Of a DNA stretch of 37,300 nt, positions 23,032 to 31,710 are shown in pieces. Position 1 is the first letter of the stretch. Every line of letters begins with the position of its first letter. Origin of the DNA: Planctomycetota bacterium. GTDB taxonomy: Bacteria; Planctomycetota; UBA8742; UBA2392. Where the stretch lies: contig JADLAK010000012.1 of NCBI GenBank assembly GCA_020848275.1, positions 1-37,300 on the forward strand, given 5' to 3'. The translations under genes and the position numbers were made by a program. The notes below the pieces were generated by a model. The model saw only the letters and a program-made list of their open reading frames with translations. It searched no databases and was not told where the DNA came from.

Positions 23032-23712
23032 ATGGCTGAAGAACAAACGATCACACGCCAGCCGCTGCCCGAGCTCTGCTCGGGTTTCCTCACGTACGCC
23101 ATCCAGGTCAGCAAAACGTCGGACCCCGGCCTGGCGGAAAAGCTCTACCTCAAAGTCGACGAACTTTTCCGCGAACTCGACAACGGCGCGCGCGCCAACG
23201 ACATCCCGCTTGAGGACGTCCAGCAGGCCAAATACGCCCTGGTCGCGTTCTTCGATGAAATCGTGCTGAGTTCCAATTGGGCGGCCAAAGACGCGTGGCA
23301 GGGCAAGCCGCTGCAGCTTGCGTACTTCAACGACTTTTCGGCGGGCGAGGAGTTCTTCAACAAGCTCGAGGCGCTTCGTAATACGCGTGACCCGCGCAAG
23401 CTCGATGTACTCGAGGTTTATTTCCTCTGCCTGTCGCTGGGTTTCCGCGGCAAGTACGCCGACCTTCAGGGCATGGAACGCCGCAAGGTGCTGCTTGATG
23501 CGCTGGCGCGCGAGATGAAAACCGCGCGCGGCGGCGACAGCGGCGAAGAACTCAGCCCGCACTGGAAGCCGCCGGACGCCATGCCCAACTTGACGCGCGT
23601 GATTCCTGCGTGGGTGGTGCCGGTGGTGTGCGCGACGCTGATTTTGATTTTGTTCATTGTGCTGTCCGGCGTGCTCAACGGCGCCGTCGGTGGCGTGCAG
23701 GCGAAAGGCTAA
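23032..23712 (+). CDS. tssL: T6SS inner-membrane protein TssL (DotU/IcmH family, short form)
   Basis: The 226-residue protein has an N-terminal cytoplasmic helical domain with the DotU pattern (ALVAFFDEIVLSS-W at 69-83; LEVYFLCLSLGFRGKY at 127-142). One C-terminal membrane helix (191-213) follows, with a short periplasmic tail. There is no OmpA-like peptidoglycan-binding extension, so cell-wall anchoring must come from another protein. With TssJ and TssM it forms the membrane complex. ATG 23032 gives the family-like start; the in-frame ATG at 22972 would be encoded by the palindrome. The ribosome site is weak (GGGCTCTGAATCT). Confidence 0.93.
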   Translation: MAEEQTITRQPLPELCSGFLTYAIQVSKTSDPGLAEKLYLKVDELFRELDNGARANDIPLEDVQQAKYALVAFFDEIVLSSNWAAKDAWQGKPLQLAYFNDFSAGEEFFNKLEALRNTRDPRKLDVLEVYFLCLSLGFRGKYADLQGMERRKVLLDALAREMKTARGGDSGEELSPHWKPPDAMPNLTRVIPAWVVPVVCATLILILFIVLSGVLNGAVGGVQAKG

Positions 23713-23721
23713 GGCTGCTAT

Positions 23722-23802
23722 CCACGAATGAACACGAATTCTCACGAATAGCGTGTTCGAAAACTGGACGTTTTATTCGTGTCTATTCGTGGAGATTCGT
23801 GG
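23722..23802. repeat. CCACGAAT-family inverted repeat between tssL and tssM
   Basis: Arms of 29 bases (23722-23750, 23774-23802) each contain three ACGAAT units, for example CCACGAATGAACACGAATTC on the left. The units match exactly; the three-base spacers between them differ. The 23-base centre is unique. Confidence 0.85.
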
Positions 23803-23845
23803 CCAAAAAGTTTTTGTGGGTAACGCAGCTGTATTGAGGTTTTGA

Positions 23846-26800
23846 ATGGGCGGCATGTTCAGATTCCCGGTCGAAGGCGCCATCAGCCTCGTCGCGCTTG
23901 CCATGCTTGGCGCGCTGATCTGGTTTGGCGGCGACGTGCTGGGCATTGACCCGAAGATCCGCATGCTGGTCATCGGCTGCGTGGTCACGCTGGCCGTGTT
24001 TATCTGGCTGATCGGGCGATTGATGGCTGCCCGTGGGGCCAGACGTATCGAGAACCAGCTTCGCATGCAGGCGCAGGCGCAGATGGAAAGCGTCACGCCA
24101 GACAAGCAGCCCGAAGTCGCCGAACTCGAAAAGCAATTCCGCGACGCGCTGGGTTCGCTCAAGGCCAGCAAGATGGGCGCAACGGCGCTCTACACGCTGC
24201 CCTGGTACATCATCATCGGCCCGCCCGGCGCGGGCAAAAGCACGGCGCTGCAGGAGTCGGGCCTGAACTTCCCCAACGTCGGCGGCGGGCCCAAGAGCAT
24301 CCGCGGCATCGGCGGCACGCGCAATTGCGACTGGTGGTTCACCGACGAAGGCATTTTGCTCGACACCGCCGGCCGCTACACGACGCAGGCGGAAGACCAG
24401 CACGAATGGTTTGCCTTTTTGGACCTGCTCAAGAAATCGCGCAAACACAAGCCGATCAACGGCGCGATTGTCGCCGTTAGCGTCACTGACCTCGTCAGCG
24501 CGACCAGCGAGGAAATCGAGGCGCACGCCAAGACTATCCGCGACCGCCTCGACGAACTGACCAAGCAGCTCAACCTTGTGTTCCCGGTCTACCTGATGTT
24601 CACCAAGTGCGACCTGCTTTCGGGCTTCGGCGAGTTCTTCGAAGATTACGCGCGGCCCGAGCGCTCGCAGGTCTGGGGCTATTCGCTTCCTTATTCAGGC
24701 AGCCAGAAGGAAGCCCGCCAGAGCTTCGAGGAAGAATCCGGCGCGCTGGCGGCCAAGTTGCGGCTGCGCCGTCTCGGCGTGCTGGCCAACGACCGGCCCG
24801 TGAAGAAGCGCCAGTCCAGCTTCGCGTTCCCGCTGCAGTTCGAGAAGGCGCGCAAGCCGCTGGCCGAGTTCGTCGGCGCGCTGTTCAAGGCCAACCCGTT
24901 TGCTGAAAGCGCCGTGCTGCGCGGCGTTTATTTCAGCAGCGGCACGCAAAAGGGCATCCCGATCGACCAGGTGCTGGCCGCGCTGGGCGAGGCCTTCCAG
25001 ATGACCGAAGAAGCCACGACCTTGCAGCAGACCACGACCGAGAAAAAGAGTTTCTTCCTCAAGGACCTGTTCACCAAGGTGATTTTCCCGGACCAGAACC
25101 TCGCCCGCAGCTCGGCCAACGTGCTGCGCAACCAGGCCGTCGTGCGCACCGTCGCCGCGGTCGCTTCGCTGGGTTTGTTCGTGATCGTGCTGGCTTATCT
25201 GGTTACTTCGTTCATCGGCAACCAAGGGCTGGTCGGCGGCATGGACGCCGCGCTCAACCGCGTCGCCGCCGCACAGAAGATCAACGCCGGGCAGGCCGAA
25301 CAACTTGCGGCGCTGGACGAACTTCGCGGGCAGCTTGCGGGCATTGACGGTTATCGCCGCGGCGGCGCGCCGATCACGCTGGGTTTTGGCCTCTATCGCG
25401 GCGAAGACGTCGCCCAGCCCGGCCGCAAGGTCTACGACGCGCAGATGAAAGCGCTGTTGATGAACGAGGCCGCCAAGAAACTGGTGACCGACCTTGAGGA
25501 ACTCCGCGTCAAGCCCGAGAAGAAGTCGAGCGACTACGACGACCTGTACGACATGCAGCGCACCTGGAAGATGCTGACGGGCGAACTCAAGCCCGCCGAG
25601 CCCGAGCTGATCGAGCGCGTGATGAAGAAGAACGACCGCTGGGTGGCGGGGCTCAACCCCCGCACGCCGGAAAGCGAAAAGGTCGCGCTCTCGCAACTTT
25701 CATTCGTGGCCACACAGCTTGACCGCGTCGGCGACTTCAAGCTGGCCTACGACCCGGCGCTCGACCAGCGCGTCAGCGACGAACTCACGGGCGCGCTTTG
25801 GATACCGCAGACTTACGAGGCCGTTATCAACAACAAGAAGGACTCGTTTGACGCCATCAATGTTGACTACCTGATTAAAGGCTCGCCGGCGAAGTCCTTG
25901 ATCAAGACCAAGTACACTTTCAGCGGCATCTACACGCAGAGCGCCTGGGACAAATACGTCGCCTTTGCGATCAAAGAGCAAAGCAACGTTCTTTCAAGCA
26001 AGTTCGCGCAGCTCAAGGCGGAAAAGAAGCCGTCTGAAATCGAAGAACGCCTGCGCGACCAGTACGTGACGGAGTACCGCCGCAACTGGGACCTGCTGCT
26101 CGAGAATGTCTCGGTCGAGGAATTCGCCGATTGCCAGGACGCGGTGAATCGCCTGCGCCAGTTGACGGCGGCCGACGCGCCGCACCGTGAGCTGTTTCGA
26201 AGCATCTGGGCGGGCCGTGTGCTCAAGTTGTCCGAGTCCGAACTGCCGCGCAACAAGCCCATGGACGACCTGAAGTGGGTCGACGAGGCGCTCAAGGCGC
26301 TGACCAACCTGATGGGTGAACTCGACACGTTTGTGCGCGCGACGCAGCCGCAGAAACGCGTGATCCGCTATCACCAGCAAAACAAGCTCAAGGCGCTGGT
26401 CGACGTGTTTGACAAGTGCGCCAAGGACCTCGACATCGCGCTCAATGCGGCGGACCCGACGTTGTCCAAGCGCGCGCTGAAGGTGCTGATGGATGTGTGG
26501 GACAACGCGCGCAAGGCGCTGGCCAAGGAGGCGCAGGCTGAGGCCGACGCGTTGTGGCAAACCAGCGTGGTCCAATGGTACCGCGACAACATGGCGGGCA
26601 AGTTCCCCTTTGAGGAGCTTGACTGGAAGACGCGCCAGGACGCAACACTGGATTCCTTCATTCGCATGTTCCGGCCGAAGTCGGGCATTTTCTGGGGCAC
26701 ATACGAGACGCTGGACGCGCTTGACGATTACGTCATCAGCCAGCCGCTGATTTCGTTCTCGCCGGATTTCAAAGCCTGCGTCGCCAAGGCCCAGCACATC

Positions 26801-27268
26801 CGCACCACCATGTTCAAGCCGGACACCGAAGCCTTCAACGTGCCCTTTACCGTCAAGTTTGACGGCAGTAAGGGCGTTGCCGATATCCGGTTAGGTTTCC
26901 CCGGGATGATGTACAACGGAAACAAACTCGATATTGGCCTTAATGACCGCGAGAGTCGGCGTTTTGAACCGGTCTGGACTGACGGCCCGGGCCAGGGAGC
27001 GAAACTGTCGATCCGCGTCGGCGACAACCAGTGGGTGGTCAAGGATTATACTGACAAGGCTTGGGGCCTGCTCAGGCTGTTGCGTGAGGGCAAACCCACG
27101 GGTGTCGACCAAGTGTCGTTTGTCAATACTTGGATGTTTCAGACGCTGGTGGCGGGCAAGGAGCAGACCTTTGACGTCAAGCTGACGTTTACCTGCAAGG
27201 AAGCGGAATCGCCGCTGAAGGAAAAGTATTTCGCAGGTTTTCTACCACCCGCAAAGATCGGCCAGTAA
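23846..27268 (+). CDS. tssM: T6SS inner-membrane channel protein TssM (IcmF family)
   Basis: A 1140-residue protein, typical for TssM. Two N-terminal membrane helices (about 12-28 and 39-57) precede a cytoplasmic NTPase domain with Walker A GPPGAGKS (125-132), the TRNCDWWFTDEGILLDTAGRY-like block and FTKCDLL (G4-like). A third helix (about 434-456, VRTVAAVASLGLFVIVLAYL) leads to the large periplasmic part that contacts TssJ. The intact Walker A suggests an NTP-binding type. ATG 23846 has TTGAGG seven bases upstream. Confidence 0.96.
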   Translation: MGGMFRFPVEGAISLVALAMLGALIWFGGDVLGIDPKIRMLVIGCVVTLAVFIWLIGRLMAARGARRIENQLRMQAQAQMESVTPDKQPEVAELEKQFRDALGSLKASKMGATALYTLPWYIIIGPPGAGKSTALQESGLNFPNVGGGPKSIRGIGGTRNCDWWFTDEGILLDTAGRYTTQAEDQHEWFAFLDLLKKSRKHKPINGAIVAVSVTDLVSATSEEIEAHAKTIRDRLDELTKQLNLVFPVYLMFTKCDLLSGFGEFFEDYARPERSQVWGYSLPYSGSQKEARQSFEEESGALAAKLRLRRLGVLANDRPVKKRQSSFAFPLQFEKARKPLAEFVGALFKANPFAESAVLRGVYFSSGTQKGIPIDQVLAALGEAFQMTEEATTLQQTTTEKKSFFLKDLFTKVIFPDQNLARSSANVLRNQAVVRTVAAVASLGLFVIVLAYLVTSFIGNQGLVGGMDAALNRVAAAQKINAGQAEQLAALDELRGQLAGIDGYRRGGAPITLGFGLYRGEDVAQPGRKVYDAQMKALLMNEAAKKLVTDLEELRVKPEKKSSDYDDLYDMQRTWKMLTGELKPAEPELIERVMKKNDRWVAGLNPRTPESEKVALSQLSFVATQLDRVGDFKLAYDPALDQRVSDELTGALWIPQTYEAVINNKKDSFDAINVDYLIKGSPAKSLIKTKYTFSGIYTQSAWDKYVAFAIKEQSNVLSSKFAQLKAEKKPSEIEERLRDQYVTEYRRNWDLLLENVSVEEFADCQDAVNRLRQLTAADAPHRELFRSIWAGRVLKLSESELPRNKPMDDLKWVDEALKALTNLMGELDTFVRATQPQKRVIRYHQQNKLKALVDVFDKCAKDLDIALNAADPTLSKRALKVLMDVWDNARKALAKEAQAEADALWQTSVVQWYRDNMAGKFPFEELDWKTRQDATLDSFIRMFRPKSGIFWGTYETLDALDDYVISQPLISFSPDFKACVAKAQHIRTTMFKPDTEAFNVPFTVKFDGSKGVADIRLGFPGMMYNGNKLDIGLNDRESRRFEPVWTDGPGQGAKLSIRVGDNQWVVKDYTDKAWGLLRLLREGKPTGVDQVSFVNTWMFQTLVAGKEQTFDVKLTFTCKEAESPLKEKYFAGFLPPAKIGQ

Positions 27269-27311
27269 CGAAAAAGCTTTGTCCACGGAAGACACTGCAA
27301 AGACTGGTTGG

Positions 27312-27398
27312 CCACGAATGAACACGAATTCTCACGAATTCAGCAACCATCAGAAGCCATCAGCTTCTATTCGTGTCTATTCGTGTGTATTCGTAGCT
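27312..27398. repeat. CCACGAAT-family inverted repeat between tssM and tagF
   Basis: Left arm 27312-27339 (CCACGAATGAACACGAATTC, then TCACGAA) and right arm 27368-27398, with TATTCGTG units. The outermost right unit has decayed (TTCGTAGCT for TTCGTGGCT). The left arm is identical to that at 23722 over its first 28 bases. Confidence 0.8.
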
Positions 27399-27448
27399 CA
27401 AAGTCTTTCTTCGCATTGGTTTGGGCCGTCGCTTGAAGCGAGGCGCGC

Positions 27449-28384
27449 ATGACAACCTTCCCCGTCGGTTGTTACGGCAAGCTTCCGTTGCATGGCGATT
27501 TCATTCGCCAGAACGCGGGCACGCCCGAGCTCGGCCTTTTCGACCGCTGGGTGCAGGAAGGCATCGTCGCGGGCCATACCGCGGCCAAGGGCAACTGGGA
27601 CGACCTGTTCGACCACGCACCGGGCTCGCGCTTCATCTATTACTGCGCCAGCACACAACGCCTGATGCCCGGCGTGATGGTGCCATCCTGCGACAAGGTC
27701 GGGCGCCAATACCCGTTTGTCGTGTTCACGTTCGCGCCGCTGTCGATGTTCGGGCCCGACTACCCGCTTGCGCCCGCGATCTTCGACGACTTCTTTACCC
27801 ACGCCCACGGCGTTGCCACCAACTGGATCGGCCAGGACCTCAAGACGTTTTTGGCGCGCGTCGACAAGCTCGCGTTTACGGCCGACGTCGCAAGCAAGGG
27901 CACCAAGTTCTCCGTCGACCTTGCCCACACCAAACTCACCGACCTCTGGACCGGCGCCTACGGCAGCGCAACCGATCCTCGCCGCAGCCTTGTCCTTGGC
28001 AATGTCGCCGAGGTGATTAAACCCAACGTGAACCCGCGCTATGCGCTGCGGCTGCCGCAGGCGCCGGGCGCGCGCGATTTCGCGTTCTGGCTTGAGGCCA
28101 CGCGGCGCATGGGCGCGCGCAAGCTGCCGCCGACAATGGCGGTCTGGAACATCGCCAAAGATGCGACGCCCGCCTGCGTGACGCTGCTGTTCGAGGACCT
28201 GCTGCCGAAGTATTTCCTGCCGCTGCTGCAGCCCAAACTCGAAAGCGACAGCGTCTACCAGCCCGGCAAGGTTGGCCTCAATGATCCCAAGCGGCAGGAT
28301 GCGGCGAAAGCGAAGTACGGTCGCATCAATGACAGCCCCGGTGCGGTCGTCGGCGATCTGCTGGACGCCTGCGGGAGAGTTTGA
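27449..28384 (+). CDS. tagF: T6SS accessory protein TagF
   Basis: A 311-residue protein that opens with the TagF signature GCYGKLPLHGDFIRQN and DRWVQEG, followed by FIYYCASTQRLMPGVMVPSCDKVGRQYPFVVF. This is the DUF2094 pattern of G-K-x-P-x-x-G-D-F ... G-V-x-x-P-S-x-D-x-x-G-R-x-Y-P. In Pseudomonas, TagF restrains T6SS post-translationally and interacts with Fha, which matches the tagH gene here. The C-terminal third (about 200-311) has no motif I recognise. GCGAGGCGCGC precedes the ATG as ribosome site. Confidence 0.92.
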   Translation: MTTFPVGCYGKLPLHGDFIRQNAGTPELGLFDRWVQEGIVAGHTAAKGNWDDLFDHAPGSRFIYYCASTQRLMPGVMVPSCDKVGRQYPFVVFTFAPLSMFGPDYPLAPAIFDDFFTHAHGVATNWIGQDLKTFLARVDKLAFTADVASKGTKFSVDLAHTKLTDLWTGAYGSATDPRRSLVLGNVAEVIKPNVNPRYALRLPQAPGARDFAFWLEATRRMGARKLPPTMAVWNIAKDATPACVTLLFEDLLPKYFLPLLQPKLESDSVYQPGKVGLNDPKRQDAAKAKYGRINDSPGAVVGDLLDACGRV

Positions 28385-28427
28385 TTTTACCGCGGAGACG
28401 CGGAGGCGCGGTGAAAGGCAAAGGCTG

Positions 28428-28502
28428 TTAGCCACGAATTCCCACGAATCAACACGAATCAGGCTGAGTCATTCGTGAAAATTCGTGTCCATTCGTGGCT
28501 AA
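28428..28502. repeat. TTAGCCACGAAT-family inverted repeat between tagF and tssA, with half of a second family
   Basis: Arms of 32 bases (28428-28459 and 28471-28502) contain three ACGAAT units each around an 11-base centre. Immediately left (28388-28417) is a single ACCGCGGAGACGCGGAGGCG-like arm, the outer family of the nested element at 21412-21573, here without a partner. Confidence 0.85.
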
Positions 28503-28508
28503 ATACCT

Positions 28509-28513
28509 GGAGG
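28509..28513 (+). promoter_or_regulatory. Shine-Dalgarno that fixes the tssA start
   Basis: GGAGG lies one base before ATG 28515 (too close to serve it) and seven bases before GTG 28521. It therefore selects the GTG. Confidence 0.6.
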
Positions 28514-28520
28514 AATGTTT

Positions 28521-29363
28521 GTGGCTGAAGTGACTGCAGCATTGGGTTCAGCGGCAATTCCCGGCGCTACGCCGGCCGGGGCGAGCGTGCGCTACGACCC
28601 CGAGTTCGAGTCGATCGAGACGGAAATCCAGAAGCTCGAGTCGCCCACGGGCGGAGTCGTGAACTGGAAGAAAGTCGCCGACGCCGCCGCGGCGATCATC
28701 GCCAATAAGTCGAAGGATCTGCTGGTGGCCGCGTATCTTGCAGGCGCGCTCTACAACATCAAAGGTTACGCGGGCTTGGCCATCGGCGTTGGCGTGATGA
28801 ACGAGATGATCAAGGCGCACTGGGAAGGCCTGATGCCCGAGGCCAAACGCATGCGCGCGCGCACCGCCGCCGTGCAATGGCTGGTGGACCGCATCGGGCC
28901 CGAGATCGAGCGCAAACCCCCGCCGTCCCCGCCCGAGCGCGACGGCCTTGCGCTTTGCGCCCGTGCGCTGGAGGAACTCAACAGCTTCGCCGAAAAGTAC
29001 GCGGGCGACGCGCCGGACCTCGGCGTCCTGTCGCGCGCCGTGCGCAGCAAACTCGAAGTGGAAACCGCGCCCGCGGCTGCCGGCGCGGCGGCCAACGCCC
29101 CGCAGGGAGGAGAAGCCATGAGTGGACCAACGTCCGGCGGGGCCCCCGCGGGTTCGCGCGCGGAGGCCATGAAGCGCCTGCAGGAGGTCGCCGACTTCCT
29201 GCGCCGCACGGAGCCGCACAGCCCGGTGAGTTACCTGGTGCAGCGCGCGGTTAAGTGGGGGGCGATGCCGCTGGAGGACGTAATCAAGGAACTGGTGAAG
29301 GACACAGGGGCGCGGGAATCGATTTTCGAGACCCTGGGGCTGCCGAAACCGCCATCGTCATAG
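28521..29363 (+). CDS. tssA: T6SS protein TssA, short form
   Basis: The 280-residue protein has an N-terminal ImpA_N-type domain (about 20-130; NWKKVADAAAAIIANKSKDL then LVAAYLAGALYNIKGYAGL, WEGLMPEAKRMRARTAAVQW). An Ala/Pro/Gly-rich linker (about 180-215) follows. The C-terminal segment LQEVADFLRRTEPHSPVSYL-VQRAVKWG-MPL is a signature of short TssA proteins. TssA primes baseplate and tail-tube assembly. GTG 28521 is preferred over ATG 28515 from ribosome-site spacing; the difference is two residues. It has no C-terminal membrane helix. Confidence 0.9.
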   Translation: MAEVTAALGSAAIPGATPAGASVRYDPEFESIETEIQKLESPTGGVVNWKKVADAAAAIIANKSKDLLVAAYLAGALYNIKGYAGLAIGVGVMNEMIKAHWEGLMPEAKRMRARTAAVQWLVDRIGPEIERKPPPSPPERDGLALCARALEELNSFAEKYAGDAPDLGVLSRAVRSKLEVETAPAAAGAAANAPQGGEAMSGPTSGGAPAGSRAEAMKRLQEVADFLRRTEPHSPVSYLVQRAVKWGAMPLEDVIKELVKDTGARESIFETLGLPKPPSS

Positions 29364-29533
29364 GTATAAAGTGTTTTGGTGAAATAAGTTACGTGTGGCG
29401 AACGGGGGGACATTCAGATTCTGTAGATTCGCAATTTCCCAGTCGCTTGCGGGCTTGCACGGGGTAAAGTGTCACGCCTGCGAAAATTGAATTGCCGGTA
29501 CGAAAATCAACCGGCTAGGAAGAGGAGAATCTC

Positions 29534-30031
29534 ATGGCAGCAGCCGATGGATCCGTTGCGCCGCGTGAACGCGTGAACATTGTCTACAAACCCAGCACGG
29601 GCGATGCCCAGGAAGAGAAGGAGCTGCCGCTGAAGCTCTTGATGATGGGCGATTACACCCAGCGTAAGGACGAAACGCCGCTGGAAGAGCGCAAGCCCAT
29701 CAACATCGACAAGGACAATTTCAACGAAGTAATGAAGAGCCAGGGGCTGGGCCTGCAGATGAACGTGGCCAACAAGCTCTCGGGCAAGTCCGGCGACGAG
29801 ATGGCGGTCAAGCTGAAGTTCGACAACCTCAAGGACTTCGAGCCCGAGCAGGTCGCAAAGCAGGTGCCCGAGCTCAAGCAGTTACTCGAGCTGCGCCAGG
29901 CGCTGGCGGCGCTCAAGGGCCCGCTTGGCAACTTCCCCGCGTTCCGCAAGAAGATCCAGCAGATCGTGGGTGACGGTGCGGCGCGCGAGAAGATCATGAA
30001 GGAACTCGAGAAGAAGGAAGACAAGAAGTAA
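29534..30031 (+). CDS. tssB: T6SS contractile sheath small subunit TssB (VipA)
   Basis: A protein of 165 residues with the typical opening (PRERVNIVYKP), LPLKLLMMGDYT (the L-x-V-x-G-D-F/Y block) and NFNEVMKSQGLGLQM-V-N-L. The C-terminal helices carry LKQLLELRQALAALKGPLGN, then F-P-A-F-R-K-K-I-Q. It forms the sheath with TssC in the cytoplasm. GGAAGAGGAG precedes the ATG. The 170-base gap upstream is relatively AT-rich, with none of the long palindromes found at other junctions, and may contain a promoter. Confidence 0.96.
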   Translation: MAAADGSVAPRERVNIVYKPSTGDAQEEKELPLKLLMMGDYTQRKDETPLEERKPINIDKDNFNEVMKSQGLGLQMNVANKLSGKSGDEMAVKLKFDNLKDFEPEQVAKQVPELKQLLELRQALAALKGPLGNFPAFRKKIQQIVGDGAAREKIMKELEKKEDKK

Positions 30032-30108
30032 GGGCTTGAGCGACTAAATCATCGGACGGTCTCAAGGTCGTCCGCTTACGGCACTGAACGACGAGAAGAG
30101 GGATTGCG

Positions 30109-31593
30109 ATGGCAGAACCCACTAAGCAGGCAGAAGCCAAGTCGGCGGCAGCAGCCGACGGCTCGCTGCTCGACGAAATCATGCAGCAGACCAAGATGTC
30201 GCCCTCTGATGATGGCTACGCCATCGCCAAGCGCGGCGTCGAGGCGTTTATCAGTGAATTGCTGGCGCCCGCGCGCCAGGGCGAAAAGGCCGACAAGGCC
30301 GCCGTCGACCAGATGATCGCGGCGCTGGACGAAAAGCTTTCGTCGCAGCTCGACCAGGTCATGCACAGCGACGAGTTCCAGAAGATGGAAAGCGCCTGGC
30401 GCGGCCTCAAGCTTGTGGTCGACCGCACCGAATTCCGCGAGAACATCAAGCTCGAGGTTCTCAACGTCTCGAAAGAAGATCTCCAGGCCGACTTCGAGGA
30501 TACCCCGGAAATTGTTAAATCCGGCCTCTACAAGACCGTGTACACCGGCGAATACGGCCAGTTCGGCGGCGAGCCCTACGCGGCGATGATCGCCAACTAC
30601 GACTTCGGCCCCGGGCCCAAGGACATCGCCCTGCTGCAGAAGGTCGGCGCGGTCGCGACCATGGCTCATGCCCCCTTCGTTGCGGCGGCGGGCCCGAAGT
30701 TCTTCGGCATCGACAGCTTCCAGAAGCTGCCGAACCTGAAGGACCTGAAGAGCATTCTCGAAGGTCCTCAGTACACGAAGTGGCGCAGCTTCCGCGAGTC
30801 AGAAGACGCCCGCAGCGTGGCGCTGACGGTGCCGCGTTTCCTGCTGCGTCTGCCCTACGGCGCCGACACCGTGCCGGTCAAGGCCTTCAACTACGAGGAA
30901 GACGTCAAGGGCAAGCACGACAGCTACCTGTGGGGCAACACGGCCTTTGCGTTTGCCACGCGTTTGACGGAAAGCTTCGCGAAGTACCGCTGGTGCCCGA
31001 ACATCGTGGGCCCGCAGTCGGGCGGCGCTGTCGAGAACCTGCCGCTGCACCAGTACGAAAGCATGGGCGAGATCGAGACCAAGATCCCGACCGAAGTGCT
31101 GATCAGCGAGCGGCGCGAGTTCGAACTTTCGGAAGAAGGCTTCATCGCGCTGGCGATGCGCAAGGGCAGCGATAACGCGGCGTTCTTCTCGGCTAACAGT
31201 TGCCAGAAGCCCAAGAGCTTTGGCAAGAGCAAGGAAGGCAAAGACGCCGAGATGAACTACCGGCTGGGCACGCAACTGCCCTACCTGTTCATCGTCAACC
31301 GCCTGGCGCACTACATCAAGGTGCTGCAGCGCGAACAGATCGGAAGCTGGAAGGAAAAGGAAGACCTGCAGCGCGAACTGAACAAGTGGATTGGCCAGTA
31401 CGTCGCCGACACGGACAACCCGTCGCCGGCCATTCGCTCGCGCTGCCCGCTGCGCACCGCCCAGATCGACGTCGAGGATGTCCCGGGCGAGGCGGGGTGG
31501 TATCGCGTGCAGATGAAGGTGCGCCCCCACTTCAAGTACATGGGCGCGTTCTTCACGCTGTCGCTGGTCGGCAAGATGGACAAGGGCAAGTAA
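30109..31593 (+). CDS. tssC: T6SS contractile sheath large subunit TssC (VipB)
   Basis: A 494-residue protein of normal length. Family blocks: LDEIMQQTKMSPSDD near the start, HSDEFQKMESAWRGLKLVVDRTEF, EYGQFGGEPYAAMIANYDFG, FLRLPYG-like FLLRLPYGADTVPVKAFNYE, LWGNTAFAFA, and the C-terminal LRTAQIDVEDVPGEAGWYRV with VRPHFKYMGAFFTLSLVGK. It assembles with TssB into the sheath that drives Hcp ejection. AAGAGGGA six bases upstream is the ribosome site. A short hairpin CGGACG...CGTCCG lies in the tssB-tssC gap. Confidence 0.97.
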   Translation: MAEPTKQAEAKSAAAADGSLLDEIMQQTKMSPSDDGYAIAKRGVEAFISELLAPARQGEKADKAAVDQMIAALDEKLSSQLDQVMHSDEFQKMESAWRGLKLVVDRTEFRENIKLEVLNVSKEDLQADFEDTPEIVKSGLYKTVYTGEYGQFGGEPYAAMIANYDFGPGPKDIALLQKVGAVATMAHAPFVAAAGPKFFGIDSFQKLPNLKDLKSILEGPQYTKWRSFRESEDARSVALTVPRFLLRLPYGADTVPVKAFNYEEDVKGKHDSYLWGNTAFAFATRLTESFAKYRWCPNIVGPQSGGAVENLPLHQYESMGEIETKIPTEVLISERREFELSEEGFIALAMRKGSDNAAFFSANSCQKPKSFGKSKEGKDAEMNYRLGTQLPYLFIVNRLAHYIKVLQREQIGSWKEKEDLQRELNKWIGQYVADTDNPSPAIRSRCPLRTAQIDVEDVPGEAGWYRVQMKVRPHFKYMGAFFTLSLVGKMDKGK

Positions 31594-31609
31594 GTGATTT
31601 TGCAGGAAC

Positions 31610-31634
31610 GCGAGCGGGCCAAAAGCCCGCTCGC
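31610..31634 (+). terminator. strong hairpin between tssC and hcp (attenuator or processing site)
   Basis: A perfect 10-bp stem GCGAGCGGGC / GCCCGCTCGC closes a five-base loop CAAAA, 17 bases past the tssC stop. There is no T-tract. It could protect the 3' end of the upstream mRNA or partially stop transcription before hcp. Confidence 0.5.
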
Positions 31635-31710
31635 ACTGTCGAAACTCGGAAAGATTTTCAACTGCACAGACCGCTCACAAATCAAGGGCCAAGAAAAAGG
31701 AGAATGATAG

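Noticed and set aside
28515..28517. ATG as the tssA start
   Set aside because: It is one base from the GGAGG ribosome site; GTG 28521 has normal spacing.
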